Shown here piece after piece: positions 26,702 to 35,602 of a stretch of DNA of 64,000 bases. The stretch lies in the NCBI RefSeq assembly GCF_002356315.1, contig NZ_AP018164.1, forward strand, positions 1,922,001 to 1,986,000, in the 5' to 3' direction. The stretch comes from Mycobacterium shigaense. Its GTDB lineage: Bacteria; Actinomycetota; Actinomycetes; Mycobacteriales; Mycobacteriaceae. A program made the position numbers and the translations under genes. Below the pieces are notes generated by a model, which was not told the origin of the DNA, did not search any database, and saw nothing but the letters and a program-made list of their open reading frames with translations. Numbering within the stretch: the stretch's first letter is position 1; each line of letters begins with the position of its first letter.

Positions 26702-27754
26702 ATGCACGGGGGCCGCGTGGGGCGTCTGGTCGATCGGCATCCGACCGTGTCACCGGAACGGCTGATCGCCCAACTGAAACCGCCACCGACGTTCGCCGAC
26801 GTGAGTTTTGCGAGCTACCGTCCCGACCCGGCCGAACCGTCGCAGGCCGCCGCGGTCGCGGCGTGCCGGGAGTTCTGCGAGCAGGCCGTGCGGCGCAGGG
26901 CGGGCCGGCGAAAGCCGTTCGGTAAGCGCCAGGTGTTGCCCGGCGTCGGGCTGTACCTGGACGGCGGGTTCGGTGTGGGCAAGACCCACCTGCTGGCGTC
27001 GGCTTACTATCAGCTGCCCGGCGACGGGCCGCGGCCGCCAACGCCCAAGGCGTTCGCCACCTTTGGCGAGCTGACCCAGCTCGCGGGGGTGTTCGGCTTC
27101 GTCGAATGCATCGACCTGTTGGCCGACTACACCGTGGTGTGCATCGACGAATTCGAACTCGACGACCCGGGCAACACCACGCTGATTTCGCGGATGCTCG
27201 CGGCGCTGGTCGAGCGCGGGGTGTCGCTGGCGGCCACCTCGAACACGCTTCCCGAGCAGCTCGGCGAGGGCCGCTTCGCGGCCCAGGACTTCCTACGCGA
27301 AATCAACACGCTGGCAAGCATTTTCACCACCGTGCGCATCGACGGCCCCGACTACCGCCATCGTGGCCTGCCGCCGGCGCCCCCGCCGCCCACCGATAAG
27401 GAGGTGGTCGCGCGGGCCGCGGGCGTGCCGGGGGCGACGCTGGACGACTTCGACGCGCTGTGCGCGCATCTGGCGACGATGCACCCGTCACGGTATCTGA
27501 GCCTGATCGAGGGGGTGACCGCCGTGTTCTTGACCGGCGTGCACGGCATCGATGACCAGAACGTCGCGCTGCGGCTGGTATCGCTGACGGATCGGCTGTA
27601 CGACGCTGGCATTCCTGTGGTGGCCTCCGGGGCCAAGCTGGACACCGTTTTCGGCGCCGAGATGCTGGCCGGTGGTTACCGGAAGAAGTACCTGCGCGCG
27701 ACGTCTCGGCTGTTGGCGTTGAGCGCCGCGGCTAGCTCAGCTCGCGAACCATGA
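26702..27754 (+). CDS. ZapE/AFG1-like AAA+ ATPase (Rv2670c-like)
   Basis: This is a cytoplasmic P-loop ATPase of the AFG1/ZapE family, 350 aa. Walker A is GGFGVGKTHLLASAYY near residue 88; Walker B is VVCIDEFELDDPGNT; a sensor region follows in ARGVSLAATSNTLPEQLGEG-like form (here ERGVSLAATSNTLPEQLG). In E. coli ZapE interacts with the Z-ring; AFG1 acts in mitochondrial protein quality control. The function in mycobacteria is not known. It overlaps the convergent GNAT gene by 23 bp. Confidence 0.88.
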   Translation: MHGGRVGRLVDRHPTVSPERLIAQLKPPPTFADVSFASYRPDPAEPSQAAAVAACREFCEQAVRRRAGRRKPFGKRQVLPGVGLYLDGGFGVGKTHLLASAYYQLPGDGPRPPTPKAFATFGELTQLAGVFGFVECIDLLADYTVVCIDEFELDDPGNTTLISRMLAALVERGVSLAATSNTLPEQLGEGRFAAQDFLREINTLASIFTTVRIDGPDYRHRGLPPAPPPPTDKEVVARAAGVPGATLDDFDALCAHLATMHPSRYLSLIEGVTAVFLTGVHGIDDQNVALRLVSLTDRLYDAGIPVVASGAKLDTVFGAEMLAGGYRKKYLRATSRLLALSAAASSAREP

Positions 27755-28283
27755 CGTAGTCGTGCTCGCGCAGGTCGGCGCCGACCCGAAAGGTTCTGGT
27801 GCCGCTGATCCTGAATCCGTGCTTGGTGTAAAAGCGTTGCGCTCGAACGTTTTCCTGGTTGACGCCCAGCCACATGCTGCGGACGTGCCAGTCGGCGACG
27901 GCGCCCACGGCGTGCTTCATCAGCATTGCCGACAACCCGCCGCCGTGAAAGTCGGGCACTACGTACATCTTTGACAGCTCCGCCGTCGGGCGGACATCGA
28001 CGGCGCGCGCCACGTCGGGGTCGTCGCCGACGCCGTTGACCACCATGGTGTAACCGACGATCCGGTCGTCGTGCTGCGCGGTCAGGATCACCCGGTCGGG
28101 GTCGGTCAGATACTCGGCGAACCGCGCGGCCGAAAGGTTGGTGTCGATGAAGGATGCGACGTTCTCCCGCGCTATCGAGGGCGGGCACGCCAACGGAAAG
28201 GTGCGCGCGGCGACGGCGGCCAGCTCATCGGTGTCGACGGAATCCGGGGAGGCGAGGCGGACGGTCCCCGTCACAGGTTCCAT
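27732..28283 (-). CDS. GNAT-family N-acetyltransferase (Rv2669-like)
   Basis: This is a predicted acetyl-CoA-dependent acetyltransferase, 183 aa. The acetyl-CoA-binding motif A is seen in LSKMYVVPDFHGGGLSAMLM, and motif B in VNQENVRAQRFYTKHGFRI, the typical GNAT end of fold. ATG 28283 opens MEPVTGTVRLASPDS. It overlaps the upstream secreted-protein gene by 13 bp, so the two are translated from one message. The substrate cannot be told from sequence. Confidence 0.87.
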   Translation of the reverse strand: MEPVTGTVRLASPDSVDTDELAAVAARTFPLACPPSIARENVASFIDTNLSAARFAEYLTDPDRVILTAQHDDRIVGYTMVVNGVGDDPDVARAVDVRPTAELSKMYVVPDFHGGGLSAMLMKHAVGAVADWHVRSMWLGVNQENVRAQRFYTKHGFRISGTRTFRVGADLREHDYVMVRELS

Positions 28284-28804
28284 TGCGCGAGGTGCTGGCC
28301 CGTCTTCTTGTCCAGCAGAACCACATTGGAGACCGGGTCGCGGTAGGCGTCCCAATAGACGCCGCCGCGCACGATCGCTCCGTTAGGCGCATTGACGAGC
28401 ACGTTGTCCAGCGCGTCGGGGGCATCGGTTGCCCGCGGCTTGTACGCGTCGCCATACGGCGTGACGCCGTCGAAGCTGAAGTTGGTCGCCATGATGTACG
28501 GGTTGGGCACCCGCACGGCGCGCACGGTGATGTCGGCGCGGTTGGGCGTGCTGCCGGGGAAACTCTTGATCGGGACGCCGCTGCGGGTGTAGCCGAATCC
28601 CGGCGGCGGGTCGCAGGGGGCGACGCTGCTGACCGTCACGTCCGCGATGTAGGTTCCCGTGTCCACTCGCAGGGTGTCGCCGATGTGGCCGATCGGAGCG
28701 TCCCCGGCCCGCGCGCTGGGCGCGGCGACGCCGGTCGCGGTGACGCTGGCGGCGGCGATCAGGAGGGTTGACAAGACGATCAACCAGCGGTGTCTCTTCG
28801 CCAC
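28271..28804 (-). CDS. Secreted protein of unknown function (Rv2668-like)
   Basis: This 177-residue protein has a signal peptide (VAKRHRWLIVLSTLLIAAAS, cleavage near PSARAGDA). The mature part is a beta-rich domain with HIGDTLRVDTGTYIADVTVS and NVVLLDKKTGQHLAQWNL at the very end, a pattern like the DUF4352-type extracellular immunoglobulin-like fold. GTG 28804 has AGGAGG 7 nt upstream. It overlaps the following GNAT gene by 13 bp. No function is known. Confidence 0.8.
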   Translation of the reverse strand: MAKRHRWLIVLSTLLIAAASVTATGVAAPSARAGDAPIGHIGDTLRVDTGTYIADVTVSSVAPCDPPPGFGYTRSGVPIKSFPGSTPNRADITVRAVRVPNPYIMATNFSFDGVTPYGDAYKPRATDAPDALDNVLVNAPNGAIVRGGVYWDAYRDPVSNVVLLDKKTGQHLAQWNL

Positions 28805-28965
28805 GTCTGCGCCTCCTATGCGTCCTTGCAGGGGACCTTCGCATGATCGCACACGCGCCGCCGCCGGCGGGAGGGGTCGGCGGGCTCGGTCGCCGCCGGG
28901 GTCGCCATGGTCAAGTCCTGCGAAGAGATGCGCGCCCGGCGTCGCTCTGCGACGATCTGTGGACT

Positions 28966-29313
28966 ATGAAGCGTCTTCTGCTGCTGCTGGGCCTCGCCGC
29001 GATGATCGGCACGGCCGCGCCGGCGGCCGCCGACCCGGCCGACGACCAATTCCTCGCCGCGTTGCAGGCCTCCGGCGTCACGTACAAAGACCCGGGCAAG
29101 GTGATTTCGGCAGCCAAGTGGGTGTGTCAAACCGTCAACGGCGGCGAGCAGATGGCCGACGTCGTCAAGACCGTCGAGGCCGAAAACCCCGGACTCGTCC
29201 AGGAGAACGCGGCCAAGTTCACCGCGCTGGCGGCCAGCGCGTACTGCCCCAACAAGCTGCCGCCCGCGCCCGCCGCGTCTCCCGCGCCTGCCGTGCCCGT
29301 GAACAACGGCTGA
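28966..29313 (+). CDS. DUF732 secreted protein
   Basis: This is a small exported mycobacterial protein, 115 aa. A signal peptide (MKRLLLLLGLAAMIGTAAPA, cleavage near AAADPADD) precedes a DUF732 domain with FLAALQASGVTYKDPGKVIS and two cysteines (KWVCQTVNGG, SAYCPNK) that probably form a disulfide. The tail is Pro/Ala-rich. It is the first of four chromosomal DUF732 genes in the window, and two more are in the integrated element. Its function is unknown. Confidence 0.88.
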   Translation: MKRLLLLLGLAAMIGTAAPAAADPADDQFLAALQASGVTYKDPGKVISAAKWVCQTVNGGEQMADVVKTVEAENPGLVQENAAKFTALAASAYCPNKLPPAPAASPAPAVPVNNG

Positions 29314-29320
29314 CAGCCCA

Positions 29321-29932
29321 CTATTCGTCGGCGTCCGTGGCGGTCTCGGCGGCGACCTGAGCCAACCGTCCGCGGCCGGGTGGGCGGCCCAACTCCAGCG
29401 GACCCATCCCCGGCAGGGTGCGTGGGGGTGTCGTCGTCACCCGTCGCCTGCGCCAGTGGCCGGCGGCCGACAGGCGCCAATCGGCGGCCCACTTCCACTC
29501 GTAGGTCTCCAGGGTGCTCAGATTCATTGCGAGAGCTGCCATTCGCAGCCGGGCCCGGCGCGCGTCGATCCAGGACGCGATCACCCAGACGCTGTCGAGC
29601 TCGTCGTCGGCGATCTCGAAACCCCACGACATCTCCTCGTCGTCGCAGCCCATCGACGGACGCGTCGCCGGCTTGGGTGTCGACGCCTCGTATCGGTTGC
29701 CGTCGGCTTCCAGGTCGAGGGCGACCTCGTAGCGCACGGCCGGGCCCACCATTCGCAGGGTGACCTGGACGCGGGCGATGTTCTTGCGCCGCGGCGCAAG
29801 CTGGTCGACCGCGATGACGACGCCCCGGGCGCCTGGTTGATTGAGCCGAGCCCGCAGCTGATTCCAGGTGGCGATCAGCGCCACCACGGCGATGATGCCG
29901 ACGAAGACGTCGAGAACGATAATGGCGGCCAC
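29321..29932 (-). CDS. Membrane-anchored protein of unknown function
   Basis: This 203-residue protein has one N-terminal membrane segment (AAIIVLDVFVGIIAVVALIA) and then a cytoplasmic or periplasmic beta-rich domain with ARVQVTLRMVGPAVRYEVAL and IADDELDSVWVIASWIDA. The C-terminal 50 residues are basic and Pro-rich, then acidic. It is not a family I can name. It is convergent with the DUF732 gene, with a 7-bp gap. Confidence 0.6.
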   Translation of the reverse strand: MAAIIVLDVFVGIIAVVALIATWNQLRARLNQPGARGVVIAVDQLAPRRKNIARVQVTLRMVGPAVRYEVALDLEADGNRYEASTPKPATRPSMGCDDEEMSWGFEIADDELDSVWVIASWIDARRARLRMAALAMNLSTLETYEWKWAADWRLSAAGHWRRRRVTTTPPRTLPGMGPLELGRPPGRGRLAQVAAETATDADE

Positions 29933-30020
29933 GTCGATCTACCCAACACCATCCGCACCGGCGTCGCGCACCGGCCAGGGGGATGCGTGCCTTCGGCGAC
30001 TCTGAAAGAATCGGGAACCT

Positions 30021-30389
30021 ATGAGGCGTTTACTGACGCTGTTCGGCGTCGCTACCGCAATTGCGCTGGCCGGGCCGGTGTACGCCGACCCGACCCCCAG
30101 CCCGACGCCCACCCCGGACCCCGCCGTGGATGCCGATTTCCTGGCCCAGCTCCGCCAGGCCGGGCTGAACTACCAGGACCCGGCGGCCGCGATTTCGGCC
30201 GCCAAGACGGTGTGCGAGTTGGTCGACAGCGGCGAGACGGACACGAACATCGTCAACAACCTGCAGCTGCGCAATCCGGGATTCAGCGGAAACGGCGCCG
30301 CCAGGTTCACCGCGATCGCGGCCAACGCCTATTGCCCGAAGTACCTGACCGGCGAGGGCCGCGGCCCCAAGCCGGAGGACACCCCCTGA
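30021..30389 (+). CDS. DUF732 secreted protein
   Basis: This 122-residue exported protein has a signal peptide (MRRLLTLFGVATAIALAGPV, cleavage near YADPTP), a Pro/Thr linker (PTPSPTPTPDP), and the DUF732 core DADFLAQLRQAGLNYQDPAA with cysteines in KTVCELVDSGE and NAYCPKYL. It is closely similar to the gene at 28966 in the core, which suggests a local duplication. The two are separated by a membrane-protein gene on the other strand. Confidence 0.88.
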   Translation: MRRLLTLFGVATAIALAGPVYADPTPSPTPTPDPAVDADFLAQLRQAGLNYQDPAAAISAAKTVCELVDSGETDTNIVNNLQLRNPGFSGNGAARFTAIAANAYCPKYLTGEGRGPKPEDTP

Positions 30390-30432
30390 GCGCCGACCCG
30401 GTCGCTGCCTGATCGGCGACGCAGCGGCGCAA

Positions 30433-30438
30433 TAGGCT
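30433..30438 (+). promoter_or_regulatory. -10 box (TAGGCT) of a probable leaderless promoter
   Basis: TAGGCT fits TANNNT and ends 7 nt before ATG 30446. It favours ATG 30446 over GTG 30440 as the start of the downstream CtaG-type gene. Confidence 0.45.
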
Positions 30439-30445
30439 GGTGGCC

Positions 30446-31387
30446 ATGCGCGCCTATCCCGGACCGCTCACCGCGGGCAGCCTGGTTGCGACCTGGCAGC
30501 CGGATCTGACCTCCGCGGTCATGATCGTGATGGTGACCGTCGCTTACACGTGGTGCTATCGCCGCGGCCGGGGCCACGAGCACCCGGCAACCCCGGTGCA
30601 GGCCTCCTGCTTTGGTGTAGGGATGGCGCTGTGGGCGCTGGCCACGATCGGCGCGATCGGCGCCTACGCCTACGTGTTGTTCTGGGTGCGGGCGCTGCAG
30701 GTGCTCCTGCTGCTCTACGTGGTGCCGTTCTTCCTGGCGCAGGGCAAGCCGCTCACCGTCGTCAGCGGTGCGCTGGGTCCCGAGGGCCGGAAGCGGTTCG
30801 ATCGGCTGCTGAGCAGCACGCTGGCCCGGGTTTCGGCGCACCCGCTGACGACCTCGCTGGCGATGCTCGCCACGCCGTGGCTGCTTTACCTGACGCCCTG
30901 GTACACCGCGGCCCTCGACGACGAGTGGGTCGGGGCGCCCACCCGAATCCTGTTGGTGGTCATAGGGTTCGGTTATTTCTATGCCCGCCTGCAGGCGGAC
31001 CCGGTGCCGCACAGGTACTCTCAGCTCATCTCGCTGCTGATCAGCGTCGGGGAAGCCCTCGGCGACGGGCTGCTGGGATTGGTCATCTGGCAGGGCTCGT
31101 TGATCGCCGCGACGTATTATTCTGCGCTGCATCGGGATTGGGGACCCGATCAGCGGCTTGACCAGACCATCGGCGCAGGTGTGTTGTGGATTCTCGGGGA
31201 CGTCGTCGGGTTACCGTTCGTGCTGCTGTTGATGCGTGCCCTGTCCCGCGACGAGCGGGCGCACGCCATTCGGGTGGACGCCGAGCTGGACACGGCCGCG
31301 CAGGCCGCCGAAAGCGACGACACCGCGCCGTCGGGACTGTGGTGGGAGCACGACCCGCAGCTGCGCGAGCGATTTCGCCGGGGCTGA
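30446..31387 (+). CDS. CtaG-type (caa3) cytochrome c oxidase assembly membrane protein
   Basis: This is a polytopic membrane protein, 313 aa, with about seven membrane segments. It resembles the caa3-type CtaG family, which helps assemble the copper centre of cytochrome oxidase. Supporting stretches are PGPLTAGSLVATWQPDLTSA at the N-terminus, VLLLLYVVPFFLAQGKPLTV, and YTAALDDEWVGAPTRILLV. Copper-binding residues cannot be assigned by eye. The Asp/Glu-rich tail is cytoplasmic. Confidence 0.75.
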   Translation: MRAYPGPLTAGSLVATWQPDLTSAVMIVMVTVAYTWCYRRGRGHEHPATPVQASCFGVGMALWALATIGAIGAYAYVLFWVRALQVLLLLYVVPFFLAQGKPLTVVSGALGPEGRKRFDRLLSSTLARVSAHPLTTSLAMLATPWLLYLTPWYTAALDDEWVGAPTRILLVVIGFGYFYARLQADPVPHRYSQLISLLISVGEALGDGLLGLVIWQGSLIAATYYSALHRDWGPDQRLDQTIGAGVLWILGDVVGLPFVLLLMRALSRDERAHAIRVDAELDTAAQAAESDDTAPSGLWWEHDPQLRERFRRG

Positions 31388-31401
31388 CCTCCGCGCGGCG
31401 A

Positions 31402-32535
31402 TCAGCGTCCCGCCCGCGCGGCCTCTTCCAGTAGATCGGCGGCGCGGGCGGCGCTTTCGGCGGGCTTGGTCATCGTCGCGGCCACCTCGCGCGCCCGGGC
31501 GGCGCGTTCGTCGACAAGGAGCGAGCGCAGGTCGGCGACGAGTAAGTCCAGTGTGCTGGACCAGAAGCCGCGGCCGAAGCCGACTCCGAGCCGGTCGACG
31601 GCCTGCGCCCACACCGGTTGATCGTCGACCGAAAGCCACAGCACCAGCGTGGGAACTCCGGCGCGCAGGCCCGCGGCCGTCGTCCCGGCACCGCCGTGGT
31701 GGACCACCGCCCGACAGGCCGGGAACACCGCCGCGTGGTTGACCGCGCGCACGACCTTGACATGGTCGGGCAGGGCCAGCTGCGACAAGTTGTCCGGGCC
31801 GCTGCAGACCAACGCCCGCTCGCCCAGCTGCGCCGTGGCCGCGGCGATCACGGCGACCGTCTCGGCGGGGGAGGGCAACTTCAGTCCGCTGCCGAATCCG
31901 AAGTAGATCGGCGGCGTTCCCGCGGCGATCCACGACAAGACCTCGGCGTCGGCATCGACCGGCAACTCCAGCGTCAGCGCCCCCACGAAGGGCCGGCGGC
32001 GGCCGTGTTCCGCCCATTCGGTCGCCGCGCCGGGAAAGCAAAACTCTTCGTAGGCTTGGATTTCCAGCGATTCGGGCACGGGCTCGGCGGCGTCCGGCAG
32101 GCCGAGTTCGCGGCGCTGAGTCTGCTCGGCCCGCTTGGCCAGGGTTCCCATCACACCGCCGAGGCTGGCGTGGTCGCCCGGAAAGAAGTGCAGCGCCGCG
32201 TGCGGAATGCCGTAGTAATCGGCGACATTGGCGGCAAACCCCTGCTCGTTCTTACCGGTCAGGAGCAGGTCGGCCCCGTCGGCGAGCGCTTTGAGCGAGG
32301 CGCCCCACTCGACCCACGCCTGTCTGATGTTGCGCAGCACGTCGCCCATCACCGTGGCCGATGGTGCATCGGATCCGAAGGGCACCGAGGCGATACCCGC
32401 CGACTCGACGAAGCCGACCATCATCGGCGGCACGGCCAGGCGCACGTCGTGTCCGCGGGTGAGCAGTTCTCGGACCACGGCGGCGAAGGGCTCGACGTCG
32501 CCACGACTGCCGTAGCTGGCAACCACGAATTTCAC
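31402..32535 (-). CDS. GT1-family (UGT-like) glycosyltransferase
   Basis: This is a GT-B fold glycosyltransferase, 377 aa, resembling the glycopeptidolipid and phenolic-glycolipid glycosyltransferases of mycobacteria. The N-terminal acceptor domain opens with VVASYGSRGDVEPFAAVVRE. The donor site carries YFGFGSGLKLPSPAET and the nucleotide-sugar motif VVHHGGAGTTAAGLRAGVP. It is about 40-50 residues shorter than the usual 420 aa, mostly in the middle. The substrate is unknown. It is convergent with the CtaG-type gene. Confidence 0.87.
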   Translation of the reverse strand: MKFVVASYGSRGDVEPFAAVVRELLTRGHDVRLAVPPMMVGFVESAGIASVPFGSDAPSATVMGDVLRNIRQAWVEWGASLKALADGADLLLTGKNEQGFAANVADYYGIPHAALHFFPGDHASLGGVMGTLAKRAEQTQRRELGLPDAAEPVPESLEIQAYEEFCFPGAATEWAEHGRRRPFVGALTLELPVDADAEVLSWIAAGTPPIYFGFGSGLKLPSPAETVAVIAAATAQLGERALVCSGPDNLSQLALPDHVKVVRAVNHAAVFPACRAVVHHGGAGTTAAGLRAGVPTLVLWLSVDDQPVWAQAVDRLGVGFGRGFWSSTLDLLVADLRSLLVDERAARAREVAATMTKPAESAARAADLLEEAARAGR

Positions 32536-32832
32536 GGCTTTACCTGATTCCCCTCACCCGGCGGCATTCGCTGCGGCCACCCTCGACTCGCAGCCCATGA
32601 AAGCATGCAACACCGGCGGGCCGGCGAGTGTAGGCAACAGCCCGCACCGACCCGGTGGGCCACGTTTGCAGTGGCCACGCGTCGGTGCCTTTGTCTCCCG
32701 GTGGTCAAGACTGCCAGGTCGGTCGAAAAGGCCCTGTCATCAGGTGGAAGAGGTCATTTTGTTGGCCGCCGACGGCCCAGCCGTTCAGTCGCCGTTCACC
32801 GATTCGTAAGGCCTTCGTTTTACGCTGCGCGC
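32536..32832. other. Intergenic region without a recognised gene
   Basis: This 297-bp divergent interval between the glycosyltransferase and a DUF732 gene shows no convincing coding frame, hairpin or clear promoter. It presumably holds the promoters of both flanking genes. Confidence 0.4.
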
Positions 32833-33138
32833 ATGAAATCGGTTCTGGCATCGGTCGCCGCCATCTCCGCAGTGATGTGCGCCGCGCCGCGGGTTGCCCA
32901 TGCTGACAGCACGTCGGATTACCTGAACACGATCAATTCGCACCATATCAGCTACGCCAACCAGGACAAGATCGTCCAGATCGGCACGACGCTGTGCCAG
33001 GAACTGCGCAACAGCCTGCCGGGAGATGAAGCGCTGAAACGGATCCAGAACCTCGGCTACACGAGCGGCCAAGCAAATGTGATCGCGGCCGCGGCGGTTT
33101 TGGCATTCTGCCCGGACATGGACAACGACCCGCTGTAA
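32833..33138 (+). CDS. DUF732 secreted protein
   Basis: This 101-residue exported protein has a signal peptide (MKSVLASVAAISAVMCAAPR, cleavage near AHADST) and a divergent DUF732 core: DYLNTINSHHISYANQDKIV with two cysteines (TTLCQELRNS and LAFCPDMDN). ATG 32833 was chosen because it begins the signal peptide. It ends just before a strong hairpin. Confidence 0.85.
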   Translation: MKSVLASVAAISAVMCAAPRVAHADSTSDYLNTINSHHISYANQDKIVQIGTTLCQELRNSLPGDEALKRIQNLGYTSGQANVIAAAAVLAFCPDMDNDPL

Positions 33139-33165
33139 AGACCCACACGGCTTCGGCCGCCGCAT

Positions 33166-33189
33166 CGGGCCCGCGATTTCGCGGGCCCG
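33166..33189 (+). terminator. GC-rich hairpin terminator
   Basis: A perfect 10-bp inverted repeat (CGGGCCCGCG, then loop ATTT, then CGCGGGCCCG) begins 27 nt after the DUF732 stop. No T-tract follows, as is common for mycobacterial terminators. Confidence 0.55.
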
Positions 33190-33331
33190 TCCCGTGCGCG
33201 CGCCCTCCCGCGGGTCGCCCTTTCGCGACGTGTGGTTATCCTTCGCGGGAGGTAGGGCGTTAGCGCGGTAGGCGAGGAGGCCGTCCGATGCCAGAAGCGG
33301 GGTCGGTGAGAGCGCGCCGGTCGAGAGTCCG

Positions 33332-34486
33332 GTGACGGACGCGGCCCCGGCTCGCGCTCCGCTTCGCGTGCTCACGGTCGGGAACGCGCCCGCCGGCCCC
33401 AACAGCCGCGGCGGCATGGCCACGATGATGCGGCTGCTCATCGAGGACGCCGACGAACGGTTCCGTGTGCGCCTGGTGCCCACCTATGTCGACGACTCCC
33501 CGGCGGCGCAGTTGTGGACGGGCATCTCGGGGATGCTCAAGGCGTCCGCGCTGGTGCTGTTCGGCTTCGTCGACGTCCTGCATGTGCACTATTCGTTGCG
33601 TGGCAGCGTGGTCCGCAAGTCCGTGCCGCTGTTCGTCGCGCGGCTACGTGGCGTCCCGACGATCGTCCATTGCCACAGCTCCGATTTCTTCGGATGGCTC
33701 GACGGGCTGCCCGGGCCGCAGCGCCGGGCCGTGCGGGCGGGCTTGCGCGCCGACTACTCGGTGGTGCTGGGCCGCTGCCATCTCGAGCGGTTCTGCCGAG
33801 GCCTGGGGGTCAACGAAGCCCGGGTCCGGGTGCTTTACAACCCGGTGGTCCTGCCGGCCGACGCGCCGGAGCCGCGAACCGGGTGGCCGCTGGGGGTGGT
33901 GGCGCTGGGCAGGCTGGGCACCAACAAGGGCAGTTACGACCTGGCCCGCGCAATCGGCATGCTGCCCAGCAAGATTCGAGCCGGCCTGCGGGTGACGCTG
34001 GCCGGCGACGGGGAAGTGGGCCAGGTCCGCGAGTTCGTCCGCGCCAACGCCCTCGACGACACCATCGACGTGATCGGCTGGGTGGGCCCCGCCGAGCGGG
34101 ACCGGCTGCTGGTCGAATCGGCGGTCTTCGTCTTGCCCAGCTACAGCGAGGGCCTTCCGATGGCGTTGCTGGAGGCGATGGCCCACGGCGTGGCGCCCGT
34201 GACCACCGCGGTCGGGGCGATACCGGAGGTGGTCACCGACGGGGTGAACGGCGTCATTGTGCAATTCGGCGACGCCGCTCAGCTGGCCGCGGCGCTGCAG
34301 TCCCTCGTCGTCGACACCGAGCTGCGCGACCGCCTGGCCGCCGCCGCGCACGTGCGGGCCCGGGACTTCGACGTCGCCCGCTGGCGCGACGGACTGCACG
34401 ACGTGTGGCTGGCCGCGGCGGCGACGGGCGGGTCGCTCAGCCGGCGGCGCCGCCGTAGCGGCGCGGCAGTCCACCGGAGACCATGA
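33332..34486 (+). CDS. GT4-family glycosyltransferase
   Basis: This is a GT-B retaining glycosyltransferase, 384 aa. The N-terminal domain shows VLTVGNAPAGPNSRGGMATM, the glycine-rich acceptor loop; HCHSSDFFGWLDG follows. The donor domain has VVALGRLGTNKGSYDLARAI and the E-x7-E region LPSYSEGLPMALLEAMAHG. GTG 33332 gives a short polar N-terminus. Its end overlaps a convergent polysaccharide deacetylase gene by 50 bp. Together they could modify a cell-surface glycan or glycolipid. Confidence 0.88.
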   Translation: MTDAAPARAPLRVLTVGNAPAGPNSRGGMATMMRLLIEDADERFRVRLVPTYVDDSPAAQLWTGISGMLKASALVLFGFVDVLHVHYSLRGSVVRKSVPLFVARLRGVPTIVHCHSSDFFGWLDGLPGPQRRAVRAGLRADYSVVLGRCHLERFCRGLGVNEARVRVLYNPVVLPADAPEPRTGWPLGVVALGRLGTNKGSYDLARAIGMLPSKIRAGLRVTLAGDGEVGQVREFVRANALDDTIDVIGWVGPAERDRLLVESAVFVLPSYSEGLPMALLEAMAHGVAPVTTAVGAIPEVVTDGVNGVIVQFGDAAQLAAALQSLVVDTELRDRLAAAAHVRARDFDVARWRDGLHDVWLAAAATGGSLSRRRRRSGAAVHRRP

Positions 34487-35489
34487 GCCGGAAGTAGTCG
34501 AACGACGCATCGCTGCCCACCGCCAGCCGCGGGAGGGCCAGCGGATCGCAGCGACGGTCGGCGAATCCCGCTCTCGTCGACAACGCCCAGCGCACCCCGC
34601 GGCGGTGCAGCACGGCCTTGGCGCGGTCGTCGAAATCCTGCGACCGGCCGTTGGGGTAGGCGAAAACCTTTGGTGCTCGGCCTGTTTCACGCTCCAGTGC
34701 CGTGCAGGAATCCGTGATCTCCCGCTCGACCTTGTGGTCGTCGCAGCGGGCGAGGATAGGGTGGGTGACCGAATGGGGGTACAGCGTCACCAGACCGTCG
34801 CCGGCCAGCTCACGCGCTTCGTCCCACGACAGCATGCGGAACGGACCGCCGTCGTCGCTGTCGTCGTGACCCAGCGCGGCGAGAATGTCGTCGAGTATCG
34901 CGATGCGTTGTGCGTCGGCGAGGTCTTTCAATCGGCCCACGGCAGCCGTATAGGCCCGGCCGCGGTCGGCGGCGCCGGCGAGCGGGCGAGCGGCCAGCCC
35001 CAGCGCGCCCAGGTCGACCTCGGTTGCGGAGCTGCGGGCCAAGGCCAGCCACAGGCGGTCCGGCCACAGGGTTTCGGCGGTGCCGATGGGCCCGGTTGCC
35101 AGGAACACCGCCGCGGGCAACCGCAGCTCGCGCAGCACCGGGACCGCGTTCGTGGCGAGGTTGCGGGTGCCGTCGTCGAAGGTGATCGCCACGGCGCGCG
35201 GCGGCAGCGTCGCGGCCGCCAGCCGGTCGAGCGCCTCTTCGAGCGGGAGCACAGTGAAGTGCTCGCCGAGGTATTCCAGTTGGCGGCGGAACCGCGCCGA
35301 GTCGAGCACGTGCCAGCAGGGCGGCGACAGTGGCCGGTCCTCGACGCCGTGGAACATCAGGATCGCAAGCAGATCGCGGTGGCGGCGCCGGGATAACGAC
35401 GCCAGCCCGACTCCGCACAGCAGTCGGGCTGCGACGTTCTTCACGGTCGCACGTGCCGCCGGCGGCGGGAGATCTCTCAGCTTTGCCAT
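34437..35489 (-). CDS. CE4-family polysaccharide deacetylase (NodB domain)
   Basis: This 350-residue protein has the NodB homology fold. Motif 1 is AVAITFDDGTRNLATNAVPV, with the metal-binding Asp pair. Motif 2 reads YPHSVTHP with both histidines. Later motifs are seen in VFAYPNGRSQDFDD. An N-terminal basic, hydrophobic stretch may attach it to the membrane. ATG 35489 is preceded by an in-frame TTG. Such enzymes remove N-acetyl groups from glycans; the partner glycan here is unknown. Its last 50 bp overlap the GT4 gene. Confidence 0.87.
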   Translation of the reverse strand: MAKLRDLPPPAARATVKNVAARLLCGVGLASLSRRRHRDLLAILMFHGVEDRPLSPPCWHVLDSARFRRQLEYLGEHFTVLPLEEALDRLAAATLPPRAVAITFDDGTRNLATNAVPVLRELRLPAAVFLATGPIGTAETLWPDRLWLALARSSATEVDLGALGLAARPLAGAADRGRAYTAAVGRLKDLADAQRIAILDDILAALGHDDSDDGGPFRMLSWDEARELAGDGLVTLYPHSVTHPILARCDDHKVEREITDSCTALERETGRAPKVFAYPNGRSQDFDDRAKAVLHRRGVRWALSTRAGFADRRCDPLALPRLAVGSDASFDYFRLMVSGGLPRRYGGAAG

Positions 35490-35602
35490 CAACTGTCGAA
35501 CTCTAGCCAGATGGAGTTGGCACCACCGAGCCGACGTGACCGGATCTATCGGTCAGCAACGAAGAACTTTGCGGCGCAACAGATTCGCCGCAAATCTACC
35601 GA

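Noticed and set aside
24400..26925. An 841-codon plus-strand frame opposite the lipoprotein and RibD-like genes
   Set aside because: Antisense shadow; it spans two genes and has no recognisable domain.
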